The notes: generated from the sequence alone by a model not told the origin. DNA of 64,000 nucleotides from an uncultured Acinetobacter sp. (GCA_913777945.1 CAJYTY010000012.1:47592-111591), one strand, 5' to 3'. Shown: positions 44,340 through 55,398, counted from the stretch's first letter. Program-made: numbers and translations.

Positions 44340-45692
44340 ATGTCGCTTCCAGAAAATCATTCTGAACACACTCAAACCCAACAGTATGTCCACTGGTTTC
44401 GAAACTCAGCTCCGTATATCAACGCGCATCGAAATAAAACGTTCGTTTTAATGTTTGGTGGTGAAGCCGTTCAACATCATAATTTCCAGCATATTATTCA
44501 CGATATTGCCCTGCTGCACTCTCTGGGCATCCGTCTGATACTGGTACATGGTGCTCGCCCACAAATTAACCAGAATCTTCAAGAAAAATCATTATATACG
44601 CCTATTCATCAGCATCGCCGTGTCACCACACGTGAATCGTTAGCGAGTGTCATGAATGCGGTGGGTTCAATTCGTTTGCAAATTGAAGCGCTGCTGTCGA
44701 TGGGGCTCGCCAACTCGCCGATGCACGGCGCACGCATTGATGCGGTGTCTGGCAATTTTGTTACCGCCAAGCCTTATGGAATCCGGGACGGTATCGATTT
44801 TCAGCTGACTGGTGAAGTACGAAGTATTGATACCGATGCGATCAGAGGCCACCTCGATAACCATAATATTGTGGTATTGGGCCCAACGGGATATTCCACC
44901 ACAGGTGAGGTATTCAACTTAATGGCCGAAGAAGTGGCCACCCGTACGGCCATTGCGCTCAAAGCAGATAAACTAATTTTTCTGACCGATCAGCAAGGCT
45001 TGGTCAACGATGAAGGTAAACTGCTGCGCGAGCTGACACCGCATCAGCTTGATCGCTACATTCAGCAAAAGGCACAAAGGCTTGAGCATGTCATTCCGCT
45101 ACAAGGTGCCCAAACGGCTTCGCTTTCAGGCGTGCATCGCGTGCATTTAATTCCTTATTTTCATGATGGTGCCTTAATTGAGGAGCTGTTTACCCGTGAC
45201 GGGATTGGTACGCTTATTACCGATGCACATTATGAAGAGGTGCGTATCGCCAACATTCAAGATGTCGGTGGTTTGATTCATTTGCTGCGCCCACTCGAGC
45301 AAGAAGGAATTTTGGTGTACCGCTCACGCGAACGACTGGAGAGCGAGATTGCTCAGTTTGCTGTGATTGAACGTGATGGCATGATTCTGGCGTGTGCAGC
45401 GCTGTATCCAATACCAACCGCAAAAGGCGAAATTCGTTCGGCCGAAATTGCCTGTGTAGCGGTCGATCCGGCCTATCGCAAATCCAACCGGGGTAGCCAG
45501 ATTTTGCACTTTTTAGAAGAAAAAGCGCGCCAAGACGGAATTTTACAGTTATTTGTACTGACCACACGTACAGCGCACTGGTTCTTAGAGCATGGCTTTT
45601 CGCATGCCAGCGTGGACGAATTACCGAACGCGCGCCAAGCACTTTACAATTTTCAGCGTAACTCGTTGGTCTTTAAAAAAATCCTGATGTAA
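44340..45692 (+). CDS. argA: N-acetylglutamate synthase
   Basis: First enzyme of arginine synthesis, acetylating glutamate with acetyl-CoA. 450 aa: an N-terminal amino-acid-kinase-like domain (FVLMFGGEAVQHHNF, LILVHGARPQINQNL, LGPTGYSTTGEVFNL) that binds arginine in this family, and a C-terminal GNAT domain (CVAVDPAYRKSNRGSQILH). ATG at 44340. Monocistronic. Confidence 0.95.
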   Translation: MSLPENHSEHTQTQQYVHWFRNSAPYINAHRNKTFVLMFGGEAVQHHNFQHIIHDIALLHSLGIRLILVHGARPQINQNLQEKSLYTPIHQHRRVTTRESLASVMNAVGSIRLQIEALLSMGLANSPMHGARIDAVSGNFVTAKPYGIRDGIDFQLTGEVRSIDTDAIRGHLDNHNIVVLGPTGYSTTGEVFNLMAEEVATRTAIALKADKLIFLTDQQGLVNDEGKLLRELTPHQLDRYIQQKAQRLEHVIPLQGAQTASLSGVHRVHLIPYFHDGALIEELFTRDGIGTLITDAHYEEVRIANIQDVGGLIHLLRPLEQEGILVYRSRERLESEIAQFAVIERDGMILACAALYPIPTAKGEIRSAEIACVAVDPAYRKSNRGSQILHFLEEKARQDGILQLFVLTTRTAHWFLEHGFSHASVDELPNARQALYNFQRNSLVFKKILM

Positions 45693-45703
45693 GCCCAACT
45701 GTT

Positions 45704-45737
45704 GGGCAGTCGCGTGCAAGTCAGAGCCAGACTGCCC
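45704..45737 (+). terminator. possible terminator after argA
   Basis: Stem GGGCAGTC (45704-45711) with GACTGCCC (45730-45737), 18-nt loop, followed by only three T. A competing hairpin GCCCAAC/GTTGGGC (45693-45707) overlaps its left arm. The rest of the gap to 46093 is AT-rich, with no recognisable gene; it must hold the promoter of the ssu genes. Confidence 0.45.
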
Positions 45738-46093
45738 TTTGCCTTTCGCTACATGTCAGATTGTGTGAGTCATTTGGCTTTAGCAGAACTTGCTATATCT
45801 TTATTCATGTAATCTTTAGTCAAATTAGCGCTATTGCCTGCCTTCACCGCTTTATTCAGTTTTAAGATGACGTTATCACTATATTAAAAATATATAACAT
45901 TCAAACACTTAATTTAATAAAATTCATTGCCATCATAATTTTATAAATGACAAATACAGATAAGCTTTGCAGTTTTTTATTTATCTATTTTTTACATAAG
46001 TAATATTAAAAATCTTATTTTTTATGCAAAGCAATTGGTTCTAAGGTGTGCCCTCTAGTTCGATCTTTTCACTTTTTCGAGGCAGCACGCATC

Positions 46094-47068
46094 ATGGCCA
46101 GTATCGCATCTTCTTCATGGTTTAAGTTTTCAGTGATTGCAGCAGGAATCACCAGCATGATGATGCTTAGCGGCTGTGCCAAAGAACAAAAACAAGCACT
46201 CACCACTTTAAATATTGGTTTTCAAAAATACGGTTTATTGCCCATCGTGAAACAACGTGGCGATCTGGATCAGGCACTGAAAGCACAGGGTATTCAGGTG
46301 AAATGGGTCGAGTTTCCGGCGGGTCCGCAACTGCTTGAAGGCTTAAATGTCGGAAGTGTGGTATTTGGTGAGTCGGGCGAGGCACCTCCTATTTTTGCAC
46401 AAGCTGCCAGCCCGAATCTGGTGTACGTGGCCAATCAGCCTGCTGCACCAAACGCCGAGGCACTGATTGTTCAAAAAAACTCGCCTATTCAAAGTATTCA
46501 AGATTTAAAAGGCAAACGCGTGGCGCTGAACAAAGGCTCAAACGTGCATTATCTGCTGCTTAAATTACTCGAGAAAAACCAGCTCACGCTGCAGGATATT
46601 CAAGTGGTGTATTTGCCACCTGCCGATGCCCGTGCAGCCTTTGAAAAAGGTGCGGTGGATGCATGGGTGATTTGGGATCCATTCTTTGCAGCAGCAGAGC
46701 AGCAAATTGACGCACGTGTACTGGCCACCGGGCAAAATCTGGTCAGTAACCATCAGTTTTATTTAGCCGATCGCAAATTTGCCGAGCAGCATCCAGAAGT
46801 ACTTAAGACCGTAGTGCAACAGCTCAATCAAACCACCGAGTGGGTCAAAACCCATCAGGACGATGCAGCTCGTTTATTAGAAAAACCGACCGCGCTGGAT
46901 TTCAATATTTTAAAAACGTCCATTTCGCGTATGGGCTTTGGGGTTACACCACTTTCATCTGAAGTGATTCAGCAGCAGCAATACGTTGCAGATGCCTTTT
47001 ATCAACAAAAACTGATTCCACAACCACTCAAAATTCAAGATGCCATTTTAACTGGCCAAATAAAATAA
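46094..47068 (+). CDS. ssuA: aliphatic sulfonate ABC transporter substrate-binding lipoprotein (first copy)
   Basis: About 324 aa. The N-terminus has a hydrophobic segment ending in the lipobox LSGC, so it should be membrane-tethered rather than freely periplasmic. The NMT1/SsuA-like fold shows LTTLNIGFQKYG, WVEFPAGPQLLEGLNVGSV, DLKGKRVALNKGSNVHYLLL and LPPADARAAFEKGAVDAWVIWDPF split across the middle. ATG 46094 is chosen over GTG 46046 because it gives a proper signal sequence. First gene of the ssu operon; the next gene is its paralogue. Ligand is a sulfonate by context. Confidence 0.87.
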   Translation: MASIASSSWFKFSVIAAGITSMMMLSGCAKEQKQALTTLNIGFQKYGLLPIVKQRGDLDQALKAQGIQVKWVEFPAGPQLLEGLNVGSVVFGESGEAPPIFAQAASPNLVYVANQPAAPNAEALIVQKNSPIQSIQDLKGKRVALNKGSNVHYLLLKLLEKNQLTLQDIQVVYLPPADARAAFEKGAVDAWVIWDPFFAAAEQQIDARVLATGQNLVSNHQFYLADRKFAEQHPEVLKTVVQQLNQTTEWVKTHQDDAARLLEKPTALDFNILKTSISRMGFGVTPLSSEVIQQQQYVADAFYQQKLIPQPLKIQDAILTGQIK

Positions 47069-47085
47069 TTGGGGCAACATTCATC

Positions 47086-48081
47086 ATGACCATATTGAAA
47101 ACATTCGGCGTAATCGGTGCATTGGGGCTTAGCGTAGTAATGACCGCATGCCAAAAGCATGACGCAGGCACAGAAAATAAAAACCAAACCACGCCCGCAG
47201 CCGAAAGCGCAGTGAAAACCCTGACCATTGGCTTTCAAAAATCATCGCTGAATCTCTTGATTGCCAAACAACAAAAAATTTATGAACAAGAGTTTCCGGG
47301 CGCCAAAATTGAATGGCGTGAATTTCCTGCAGGGCCACAAATGCTTGAAGCCTTAGCCGTAGGTGCAGTCGATTTTGGCGCTGTGGGCAATACACCGCCT
47401 ATTTTTGCTCAGGCAGCCGATAAACCGCTGAGCTATGTCGGATATGAAGTAGTTCCTGCCGATTCGCAAGCCATCTTGATTCCAACAAACAGTGGCATTC
47501 AGTCCATTGCCGATTTAAAAGGCAAGCGCATTGCCGTTCAAAAAGGATCGAGTGCGCATGAACTACTGGCCAAAGTATTGCAAAAAGCGGGGCTGAGCTG
47601 GAGCGATATTCAGCCCATTTGGCTCCCACCTGCCGATGCGCGCGCGGCTTTTGACAAAGGTGCCATTGATGCATGGTCGATCTGGGAACCGTACTTAAGC
47701 ACTACCGAGCTTAAAGGCCATGCAAAATCACTGATCGATGGCCGTGCGTTTCCAACCACCTATTCATTTTATATCGGCAATCCTCGCTTTATTCAGCAAC
47801 ACCCCGATGCAGCACAGAAAGTTTTAGATGGTTTGAATAAAGCCGATCAATGGTTTGTTCAGCATCAAGATCAAGGTTTAAGTATTTATGCGCAGAGTAC
47901 GGGTCTAGACACGCAAGTCGCGAAGGCGGTGTTGAATAAGCGTGCCAAACCGTCTCCAATTCAACCCATCAATGCCGAAGTAACGCAAGCGCAGCAGCAG
48001 ATTGCAGATCTGTTTCAGCAGGTGCAGCTTATTCCCAAAACCATCAACGTGAGCCAGACCATCTGGACTGCGAAGCCCTAG
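47086..48081 (+). CDS. ssuA: aliphatic sulfonate ABC transporter substrate-binding lipoprotein (second copy)
   Basis: 331 aa, lipobox MTAC around residue 22. Parallel to the preceding gene: KTLTIGFQKSSLNLLIAK, WREFPAGPQMLEALAVGAVD, DLKGKRIAVQKGSSAHELL, LPPADARAAFDKGAIDAWSI. The sequences share the same architecture but differ in the loops that would contact ligand, so two binding proteins probably feed one SsuBC transporter with different sulfonates (inference). Followed after 27 nt by ssuD. Confidence 0.88.
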   Translation: MTILKTFGVIGALGLSVVMTACQKHDAGTENKNQTTPAAESAVKTLTIGFQKSSLNLLIAKQQKIYEQEFPGAKIEWREFPAGPQMLEALAVGAVDFGAVGNTPPIFAQAADKPLSYVGYEVVPADSQAILIPTNSGIQSIADLKGKRIAVQKGSSAHELLAKVLQKAGLSWSDIQPIWLPPADARAAFDKGAIDAWSIWEPYLSTTELKGHAKSLIDGRAFPTTYSFYIGNPRFIQQHPDAAQKVLDGLNKADQWFVQHQDQGLSIYAQSTGLDTQVAKAVLNKRAKPSPIQPINAEVTQAQQQIADLFQQVQLIPKTINVSQTIWTAKP

Positions 48082-48108
48082 ATTTAGCAACTTGTAAGGA
48101 ATGTTAGT

Positions 48109-49293
48109 ATGAATATTTTCTGGTTTATTCCCACTCACGGTGACAGTCGCTACCTTGGAACCAGCAAAGGCGCACGTCAGGTCGACCATGGCTATATGAA
48201 GCAAATTGCTGTTGCGGTCGATCAACTGGGTTATACCGGTGTACTGATTCCGACAGGTCGTTCTTGTGAAGACCCATGGATTACGGCCGCCAGCCTCATC
48301 GATGCCACAACGCAGCTCAAGTTTTTGGTGGCGCTGCGCCCCGGCATTACAACACCAGCGCTAGCGGCGCGGATGGCAGCCACCTTCGACCGACTTTCGA
48401 ACGGACGTATTTTGCTGAACTTGGTCACTGGTGGCGACGAACAGGAACTCAAAGGCGATGGCTTATATGAAGACCATGACACGCGCTATCAGACGGCCAC
48501 CGAATACGTCAAAATCTGGCGCGAAATTTTAACCCGTTCGCACACAGGCGAGTCATTGACCTTTCACGGCGAACGGTTAAGTGTCGATGATGCCAAGCTG
48601 CTTTATCCACCTATTCAGCAGCCGTATCCACCGCTCTGGTTTGGTGGCTCATCTGAGGCGGCTGCCGAACTGGCTGCCGAACAAGTCGATACTTATCTGA
48701 CTTGGGGTGAACCTCCAGCGGCAGTGAAAGAGAAAGTTGACGCCATGAAAGTGCGTGCACAAGCCAAAGGCCGCACACTCAATTATGGAATTCGCTTGCA
48801 TGTGATTGTGCGTGAAACCAACGAGCAAGCATGGGCTGCAGCCAATGAACTGATCCAATATTTAGACGATGACACCATTGCCGCTGCACAAAAGAAATTT
48901 GCCCAGATGGATTCGGTGGGACAACAGCGTATGGCAGCCTTGCATGGCGGACGCCGCGATAAGCTTGAAGTGTCACCCAACTTGTGGGCAGGGATTGGTT
49001 TAGTTCGCGGCGGTGCGGGAACTGCACTGGTCGGTGATCCTGAAACCGTTGCCGCGCGTATTCAAGAATATGCCGACCTTGGTATCGATACCTTTATTTT
49101 CTCTGGTTATCCGCACCTAGAAGAGTCGATTCGTTTTGCTGAACTGGTGTTTCCACTGCTGCCGCTTAAAACCCGTGAAAAACTGACCCAACCGAATCTG
49201 ACTGGACCATTTGGCGAGATTATTGCCAATAACTATGTTCCGAACCAGCAAAAGGACGAACCCAAAAATCAGGTCGTCAAGGAGCCCGCATGA
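48109..49293 (+). CDS. ssuD: FMNH2-dependent alkanesulfonate monooxygenase
   Basis: Desulfonates alkanesulfonates to aldehyde and sulfite using reduced flavin and O2. 394 aa, beginning [20 protein letters not shown]; also [35 protein letters not shown] and the C-terminal [20 protein letters not shown] are typical of SsuD. The partner flavin reductase SsuE is not in the window. Stop overlaps ssuC by 4 nt. Confidence 0.95.
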   Translation: MNIFWFIPTHGDSRYLGTSKGARQVDHGYMKQIAVAVDQLGYTGVLIPTGRSCEDPWITAASLIDATTQLKFLVALRPGITTPALAARMAATFDRLSNGRILLNLVTGGDEQELKGDGLYEDHDTRYQTATEYVKIWREILTRSHTGESLTFHGERLSVDDAKLLYPPIQQPYPPLWFGGSSEAAAELAAEQVDTYLTWGEPPAAVKEKVDAMKVRAQAKGRTLNYGIRLHVIVRETNEQAWAAANELIQYLDDDTIAAAQKKFAQMDSVGQQRMAALHGGRRDKLEVSPNLWAGIGLVRGGAGTALVGDPETVAARIQEYADLGIDTFIFSGYPHLEESIRFAELVFPLLPLKTREKLTQPNLTGPFGEIIANNYVPNQQKDEPKNQVVKEPA

Positions 49294-50090
49294 GTCGATC
49301 GAATACATCGAATGTTTCACGTGGAACCAAAGCACTCGGGCAGCAATTGCTGCCTTGGGTATTCCCGGTGGTGCTGATTGCAGTCTGGCAATTTGCATCG
49401 AGCGTGGGCCTGTTGCAAAGCCGTGTTTTACCCGCACCGAGTGCCGTGGTGAGTGCATTTTGGCAGCTTCTGATCAGTGGTGAGCTTTGGCACCATGTCA
49501 AGGTGAGTGCTGGTCGTGCACTGATTGGCTTACTAATAGGCGGTGGACTGGGGTTATTTTTGGGGCTGCTCAATGGCTCGTCCAAAATTGCCTCTACCCT
49601 ACTCGACACCACCTTACAAATGATTCGTAACATTCCTGCACTGGCGCTGATTCCACTGGTAATTTTGTGGTTTGGTATCGATGAATCTGCCAAACTGTTT
49701 TTGGTGGCCGTCGGGGTATTTTTTCCAATGTATATCAATACCTATCACGGTATTCGCTCTGTCGATCCTCAGCTGATCGAGATGGGCAAAAGTTACGGTT
49801 TGAGTCGCTGGCAGTTATATAAGGAAATTATTTTACCGGGTGCAATGCCATCGATTTTAGTGGGCTTACGTTTTTCTTTAGGTCTGGTTTGGGTATTGCT
49901 GATTGTGGCTGAAACCATCTCTGCACAAGCAGGTATTGGCTATATGACCATGAACGCACGTGAATTTTTGCAGACTGATGTCGTGCTGGTAGGCATTTTA
50001 CTTTACGCCTTACTGGGCAAACTGGCAGATGTGCTGGCACAAAGCCTAGAACGTTATTTGCTGCGCTGGCATGCAGGCTATCAACAATAA
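49290..50090 (+). CDS. ssuC: sulfonate ABC transporter permease
   Basis: 266 aa, about six membrane segments. The permease EAA-type loop reads [24 protein letters not shown] split near residues 170-193, the site that contacts the ATPase. ATGA overlap with ssuD and 12 nt to ssuB. Confidence 0.94.
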   Translation: MSRSNTSNVSRGTKALGQQLLPWVFPVVLIAVWQFASSVGLLQSRVLPAPSAVVSAFWQLLISGELWHHVKVSAGRALIGLLIGGGLGLFLGLLNGSSKIASTLLDTTLQMIRNIPALALIPLVILWFGIDESAKLFLVAVGVFFPMYINTYHGIRSVDPQLIEMGKSYGLSRWQLYKEIILPGAMPSILVGLRFSLGLVWVLLIVAETISAQAGIGYMTMNAREFLQTDVVLVGILLYALLGKLADVLAQSLERYLLRWHAGYQQ

Positions 50091-50102
50091 GAGGTCATAA
50101 TC

Positions 50103-50897
50103 ATGAGCAATTTAAATGTCCCGCTGTATCTAGATCAGTCAAACACAGCAGCCACTCCAGATGATACAAAAGCGCCTATCGGTGCAGAAATTTTAATCGA
50201 ACAACTGCATAAGTTTTATGGTCAGGTTAAAGTACTCGAAGATCTGGATTTACACATTCAACCCGGCGAGTTTATTGCGATTGTTGGGCGTAGCGGCTGT
50301 GGTAAAAGCACCCTGCTACGCCTCATTGCAGGGCTTGAAGACACCAGTTACGGTGAAATCAAATTTAAATCGGCACGCAATTTCCGTGAAGGCATTACAT
50401 CAGACGACATTCGGGTCATGTTCCAAGATCCGCGCCTGTTGCCATGGAAAAGTATTGTGCATAATGTGCAATTGGGTTTAAAGAAAGAACAGCAGCATCA
50501 TGCCGTCGCCTTGCTTGAAAAAGTCGGCTTAAAAGACAAAGCAGAACAATGGCCGTCGCAGCTTTCGGGTGGTCAGCGCCAGCGTACAGCCTTGGCACGT
50601 GCGCTTTCACATTCCCCACGCATCTTATTGCTAGATGAGCCACTGGGTGCGCTCGACGCCCTGACACGCCTTGAGATGCAAAGCCTGATTGAACGTTTAT
50701 GGACTGAGCAAGGCTTTACGGCCATTTTGGTTACACATGATGTCAGTGAGGCGGTGCAATTGGCAGACCGCATCATCCTGCTCGATAAAGGCCATATTGC
50801 ACAAAGTTTTGAGGTGAAATTGCCGCGTCCGCGCCAGAAAAGTCTAGAGTTTTCCCAGCTTGAGCAACAGGTGCTTGAAGCCGTTTTAGCCACCTAA
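50103..50897 (+). CDS. ssuB: sulfonate ABC transporter ATP-binding protein
   Basis: 264 aa with Walker [10 protein letters not shown] (residues ~62-70), signature [15 protein letters not shown], Walker [13 protein letters not shown] and switch histidine in [11 protein letters not shown]. An N-terminal extension of about 25 residues before [11 protein letters not shown] is longer than usual. Last gene of the ssu operon, followed by a terminator. Confidence 0.94.
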   Translation: MSNLNVPLYLDQSNTAATPDDTKAPIGAEILIEQLHKFYGQVKVLEDLDLHIQPGEFIAIVGRSGCGKSTLLRLIAGLEDTSYGEIKFKSARNFREGITSDDIRVMFQDPRLLPWKSIVHNVQLGLKKEQQHHAVALLEKVGLKDKAEQWPSQLSGGQRQRTALARALSHSPRILLLDEPLGALDALTRLEMQSLIERLWTEQGFTAILVTHDVSEAVQLADRIILLDKGHIAQSFEVKLPRPRQKSLEFSQLEQQVLEAVLAT

Positions 50898-50913
50898 ATA
50901 CTACTGCCCAAAT

Positions 50914-50948
50914 AAAAAACAGCGTGTCATCTGGCACGCTGTTTTTTT
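50914..50948. terminator. bidirectional terminator between ssuB and rutG
   Basis: Stem AAAAAACAGCGTG / CACGCTGTTTTTT with an 8-nt loop, between converging genes. T-runs lie on both sides. Confidence 0.92.
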
Positions 50949-50959
50949 TATTTTTCTTT

Positions 50960-52324
50960 TTAGGAGGAATGCGGTGTTGCAGGATGAATCGTTTTTTCGG
51001 TCGATGCATTCACTGTTGCGACAGGCTGCTGCTGAGTTCGGTTTAAAAGCAAATTCAATACAATCGCCGCCAGCGTAGCCGTGCCAATACCGCCCAAATC
51101 AAATGCACCAATATGCAAACTAAAGTTACCGGCCCCCATAATCAAACTGACCGCCGCGATAATCAGCGTGCTGTTTTGACTAAAATCAACTCGATGATCG
51201 ATCCAGATTTTGGCTCCGGCCACTGTAATCAAGCCAAATACCACAATCGATGCACCACCCAGCAGTGCCACCGGAATGGTATGAATAATCGCGCCAAATT
51301 TTGGAGATAAACCCAGTAAAATCGCAAAGACACCTGCAAATAAAAAGATGGTGGTGGAATAAACCTTGGTCACCGCCATCACACCAATATTTTCTGCATA
51401 AGTGGTCATGCCGGTGCCGCCTACAGAAGCCGATAAGGTGGTACAGACTCCATCGGCAAAAAAGCCACGCCCCATATACGGCGAAAGGTTACGACCGGTC
51501 ATGGCCGAAACTGCTTTAAAATGTCCCAGATTTTCAGCCACCAAAATTAAGGCGACAGGTGCAATTAACAAAATGGCATTTGCCTGAAATACAGGCTGAT
51601 GAAATGTGGGCAAACCTATCCACGCGGCTTGAGCAATTGGCGTAAAATCGATGGCTTTACCCAACCCCATCAAGTTGGCCAAAACAAAGTAAGCCAGATA
51701 CGCCAGACATAGCCCGACCAGTAACAATAAGCGCCGCAACATGCCTCGCGTAAAGACGGCAACGGCACTGATACATAAAATGGTCAGGACCGCCATCCAC
51801 GTATCAAAGCCATTAGCAGAGACACTTTTGATAGTGACAGGTGCCAGATTTAATCCGATAATCATCACAATCGCACCCGTGACAATCGGTGGAATCAGTT
51901 TTTCAATCCATGCTGTTCCTGTTCGCATCACGATCAGACCAATCGCAGCATAAATCAGACCACATACCACTGTACCACCCAGTGCCAATGCAATATTGGG
52001 ATTGGCACCCACCCCATTGTATCCTGTGGCAGCAGCAACCGCCGCAATAAAGGCAAAGCTTGAACCTAAATAGCTGGGCATCCGCCCGCCAGTGAGCAGA
52101 AAAAATAAGATGGTGCCAAATCCGGTAATCAAGATAGTCAGATTGGGATCAAAACCCATCAACATGGGTGCCAGCACCGTGGCACCAAACATGGCAAAGG
52201 CATGCTGCATACCTAAAACCACACTTTTTCCTGCGGGAAGATATTCATCGATTTGAACCGGCTGATGATTCAGGTCGCCTCGATAAGGTTTAAATTTGGT
52301 AAACCACGGTTCATGTTGCGACAT
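50960..52324 (-). CDS. rutG: NCS2-family pyrimidine permease RutG
   Basis: Uracil/thymine-type proton symporter, 454 aa with about 12-14 membrane segments. VLGMQHAFAMFGATVLAPML is the family N-terminal signature; VALILVAENLGHFKAVSAMT contains the substrate-site glutamate and YAENIGVMAVTKV the second nucleobase motif. It closes the rutABCFG operon, 27 nt after rutF, which supports uracil as the imported base; UraA-like transporters look similar. Confidence 0.9.
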   Translation of the reverse strand: MSQHEPWFTKFKPYRGDLNHQPVQIDEYLPAGKSVVLGMQHAFAMFGATVLAPMLMGFDPNLTILITGFGTILFFLLTGGRMPSYLGSSFAFIAAVAAATGYNGVGANPNIALALGGTVVCGLIYAAIGLIVMRTGTAWIEKLIPPIVTGAIVMIIGLNLAPVTIKSVSANGFDTWMAVLTILCISAVAVFTRGMLRRLLLLVGLCLAYLAYFVLANLMGLGKAIDFTPIAQAAWIGLPTFHQPVFQANAILLIAPVALILVAENLGHFKAVSAMTGRNLSPYMGRGFFADGVCTTLSASVGGTGMTTYAENIGVMAVTKVYSTTIFLFAGVFAILLGLSPKFGAIIHTIPVALLGGASIVVFGLITVAGAKIWIDHRVDFSQNSTLIIAAVSLIMGAGNFSLHIGAFDLGGIGTATLAAIVLNLLLNRTQQQPVATVNASTEKTIHPATPHSS

Positions 52325-52351
52325 GACGATTACTCCTGCTCTTTAGCTGCT

Positions 52352-52918
52352 TTAAGCCACAGCATGTGGTTCACAATAGTGACGATTAAAATACATCAAG
52401 GGATTTTTGCCCTGACATTGCTGTATGGCACGAACCTCACAGATCAGTACATCATGACTGCCCACCGAAACGCTTTTCACGACTTCACAATCAAACGACA
52501 CCAGCGCATCTTGTAATACGGGTGATTGCGTGAGCAAACAATCCCAATCCCCCTGCGCAAAGCGATCGCTCATTGGGGTTTTACCACCAAATAAATTTGA
52601 CAGATGTGCCTGATGAGCTGCCAGTGTATTTACGCAGAGCACCTTATTTTGCTCAAAGGTTTTAAACACCGATGCCCCCCGATTCAGACATACCAGTAAG
52701 GTCGGTGGAGAATCGGTGACGCTACATACGGCCGAAGCTGTAAAGCCGGATTTTCCTGCAATGCCATCGGTGGTAATCACGTGGACGGCGGCACCCAAAT
52801 TAGACATTCCCTGTCGAAAAACTTTTGAGTCGACGTGTAAAGTGGTCGAACGTTCAAGTGGTGAACTGTGACGAATCAACGTTTCAATATGTTTTGCAGT
52901 GTCTTCTAATACGGTCAT
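52352..52918 (-). CDS. rutF: FMN reductase RutF
   Basis: 188 aa flavin reductase-like protein supplying reduced FMN to Rut[39 protein letters not shown] and [19 protein letters not shown] split across the chain are the flavin-site motifs; the C-terminus PLMYFNRHY is common to the family. ATG at 52916-52918. 69 nt after rutC. Confidence 0.9.
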   Translation of the reverse strand: MTVLEDTAKHIETLIRHSSPLERSTTLHVDSKVFRQGMSNLGAAVHVITTDGIAGKSGFTASAVCSVTDSPPTLLVCLNRGASVFKTFEQNKVLCVNTLAAHQAHLSNLFGGKTPMSDRFAQGDWDCLLTQSPVLQDALVSFDCEVVKSVSVGSHDVLICEVRAIQQCQGKNPLMYFNRHYCEPHAVA

Positions 52919-52987
52919 AACCTGTCTCCTGCCTCACTGGGCTAAGCGTGGTATCTCATACGCCGGTCGCTTTAAGGTTTTAATACT

Positions 52988-53374
52988 TTAAGGGGCCACA
53001 TGAGCCACCGATGCAATTTCGATTAAGGCTTCGGGCTTAACCAAACCCACCTGTACGCAGTAGCGTGCTGGACGCTCATCTGGAAAGAATTCGGCATATA
53101 CGGCGTTAATCGCCGCATAGTCAGACCAGTCACGTAAAAAAATATGGTTAAAGGTGATGTCTTTGAGCGTTCCTCCAGCATGACTGATAATGCCTTGAAT
53201 GGTTTCAAGCACGTGTCGGGTTTGGGCTGCGGCATCGCCGACATGTACCACGTTGTTGTGTGCATCGAGCGGTAAAATACCGGAAACATAGACAATATGA
53301 TCTGCCTTGGTGGCAGGTACATAAGGTGCCAGTGGCGCTGGTGTTCCAGCGGGTAAAATAATTTCTTTTGGCAT
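52988..53374 (-). CDS. rutC: RutC, RidA/YjgF-family aminoacrylate deaminase-like protein
   Basis: 128 aa, RidA fold. [20 protein letters not shown] and [18 protein letters not shown] at the N-terminus, [21 protein letters not shown] with the conserved arginine near residue 104, then IEIASVA. Acts on the 3-aminoacrylate produced by RutB. 11 nt after rutB. Confidence 0.9.
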   Translation of the reverse strand: MPKEIILPAGTPAPLAPYVPATKADHIVYVSGILPLDAHNNVVHVGDAAAQTRHVLETIQGIISHAGGTLKDITFNHIFLRDWSDYAAINAVYAEFFPDERPARYCVQVGLVKPEALIEIASVAHVAP

Positions 53375-53385
53375 ACGGCGACTCG

Positions 53386-54120
53386 CTAGGCAGTTTTGGC
53401 TAAATGAGATTGATCGAAAGTTTCGACAAAGGTCTGGGTATCCGACACCCAGCCAAAAAAGGTTTTAATGTTGTACATGCTGGCCTGTTGCATCTCGACT
53501 GGCCCGGCCTGATAGCAGGCATCTTCCAGTGCAACACCAAAATATTCTAAAAAGAAGCCGTCTCGCAGGGTCGACTCCACACAAACATTGGTGGCAATAC
53601 CCACAAAAACCAGATTGCGTATGCCGCGTGCACGTAGCATGCTGTCTAGCGCGGTATTGAAAAAGCCACTATAGCGAGGCTTTTCAATCACGATGTCTTG
53701 TGCCAGCGGTGTCAGTTCATCAATCAGCTCAAAATCCCAGCCACCTTTTGCCAGTAATTTGCCTTGAAGTTCGGGTTGTTTGCGCATGGTTTTTAAGGCA
53801 TTGGATTTATGAAAGTTCGGAGATCCAGCACCCCCTGCCTCAACATAGGTCTTGTCCCAACCGTTTTTAAAATAAATGACTTGTATACCCGCAGCATGCG
53901 CGGCAGTGACGGCTTTTTGAATATTCTTGACCACAGGTTTGGTTTTCGAGACATCAAATCCGGCCAAATCCAGATAACCGCCAATCGAGGTGTAAGCGTT
54001 TTGCATATCAATCACAATCAGCGCGGTATGCTCAGGTGCCAATTGGATGGCTTCTGGCTCGGCTTTAAGTACACATCCCGTTCCGGCACGTTCGGTAAAA
54101 TCAGCAACAACGGTATTCAT
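53386..54120 (-). CDS. rutB: ureidoacrylate/peroxyureidoacrylate amidohydrolase RutB
   Basis: Isochorismatase-fold hydrolase of 244 aa that cleaves the RutA product to aminoacrylate and carbamate. Catalytic residues are visible: Asp in [13 protein letters not shown], Lys in the [10 protein letters not shown] segment and Cys in [19 protein letters not shown] overlap with rutA. Confidence 0.93.
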   Translation of the reverse strand: MNTVVADFTERAGTGCVLKAEPEAIQLAPEHTALIVIDMQNAYTSIGGYLDLAGFDVSKTKPVVKNIQKAVTAAHAAGIQVIYFKNGWDKTYVEAGGAGSPNFHKSNALKTMRKQPELQGKLLAKGGWDFELIDELTPLAQDIVIEKPRYSGFFNTALDSMLRARGIRNLVFVGIATNVCVESTLRDGFFLEYFGVALEDACYQAGPVEMQQASMYNIKTFFGWVSDTQTFVETFDQSHLAKTA

Positions 54121-55226
54121 GCGCTTTTCTCCAATGCGGTGAGTGGACGATATTCAGCAACTGCATTTTGGCGCGATATCATCAGCGGTTGGATGCGCTC
54201 GCCAAAATCTTCAACACCTTGAACAAAATCATCAAAGGTGAGCAAGATGCCTTCAGTCCCCTGAATCTGGGCAATTTCATCGAGCATGGCAGCCACACTG
54301 GCATACGAGCCCACCAATGTGCCCATATTGATATTGACTGGTGAAACACTCGAAGCCATCTGACGTACATTGGTATCTGCGCCTGAGCGTGTATCTTTAC
54401 TGCCTTGATTCATCAGCCAGTTAATCGCCTCAACGTCTGCACCGGCATTGTAATGTTGCCACTTGGCCATGGCCTCAGCATCAGTTTCTGCCGCAATCAC
54501 CATGAACAGCACATAAGTTTGTACATCACGCCCGGTTTGATCGGTAAACTCCTTTAAACGGTCATTAATTGCGGCATAGGCAGTCGGGGTGTTGAGGCCT
54601 TTGCCAAACACAAAATTGTAGTCGGCATGTTGTGCCGAAAATGCCAGCCCCGAATCGGATTGACCCGCACAAATAATTTTCATATCGGCTTGCGGCGTAG
54701 GGCTCACGCGGCAATCGTCCATCTGGAAGTGTTCCCCTTTAAAATCGGATTGTCCTGTCGCCCAGAGTTCACGCAGGATCTGTACATACTCAGATAGATA
54801 GTCATAGCGTTTGGCAAAATACTCATCGCCTGGCCACATTCCCATCTGGCTATATTCAGGTGCTTGCCAGCCCGTCACGACATTAAGTCCAAAACGACCA
54901 TTCGAAATCGAATCAATGGTTGATGCCATTCGCGCCACAATGGCTGGTGGCATCACCAGTGTTGCAGCAGTGGCATAAATTTTGATTTTACTGGTGACCG
55001 CAGCCAACCCTGCCATGAGGGTAAAGCTCTCCATGTTATGATCCCAAAATTCAGTTTTTCCGCCAAAACCACGAAGCTTGATCATAGAGAGCGCAAAATC
55101 GAAGCCGTAATGTTCAGCGCGTTGTACAATTTTTTTATTCAGTTCAAATGTCGGCATATATTGAGGCGCATTTTCCGAAAGCAGCCAGCCGTTATTTCCG
55201 ATAGGACAAAAAACACCAATTTTCAT
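54117..55226 (-). CDS. rutA: pyrimidine monooxygenase RutA
   Basis: Luciferase-like FMN monooxygenase that opens the uracil ring. About 369 aa: [58 protein letters not shown] and [16 protein letters not shown] are diagnostic. Two in-frame ATGs exist (55235, 55226); the AAGAAGG site touches the first but lies about 9-10 nt before the second, so 55226 is chosen. First gene of the rutABCFG operon. SsuD, in the same window, is of the same fold. Confidence 0.94.
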   Translation of the reverse strand: MKIGVFCPIGNNGWLLSENAPQYMPTFELNKKIVQRAEHYGFDFALSMIKLRGFGGKTEFWDHNMESFTLMAGLAAVTSKIKIYATAATLVMPPAIVARMASTIDSISNGRFGLNVVTGWQAPEYSQMGMWPGDEYFAKRYDYLSEYVQILRELWATGQSDFKGEHFQMDDCRVSPTPQADMKIICAGQSDSGLAFSAQHADYNFVFGKGLNTPTAYAAINDRLKEFTDQTGRDVQTYVLFMVIAAETDAEAMAKWQHYNAGADVEAINWLMNQGSKDTRSGADTNVRQMASSVSPVNINMGTLVGSYASVAAMLDEIAQIQGTEGILLTFDDFVQGVEDFGERIQPLMISRQNAVAEYRPLTALEKSA

Positions 55227-55326
55227 ACTACCCATCCTTCTTATGACGGCAATAGGTCACGCTGTGCGTGATCGCCTAGATTAATAATCGTGGTACGCAG
55301 AATGGCCAATTCTTAATTTTTTATAT

Positions 55327-55343
55327 TGCATACAACGTGCCAA
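55327..55343 (-). promoter_or_regulatory. sigma-54 type promoter of rutA
   Basis: On the minus strand TTGGCACGTTGTATGCA: the GG (55340-55341) and GC (55328-55329) are separated by exactly 10 bp, and TTGGCACG matches the -24 consensus fully. The predicted start is near 55316, giving a leader of about 90 nt before the rutA ATG at 55226. Confidence 0.7.
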
Positions 55344-55398
55344 CTTTAAATAAATATTATTTTTCATATACTTAATAAAAATATGTGGTCAAACAGTT

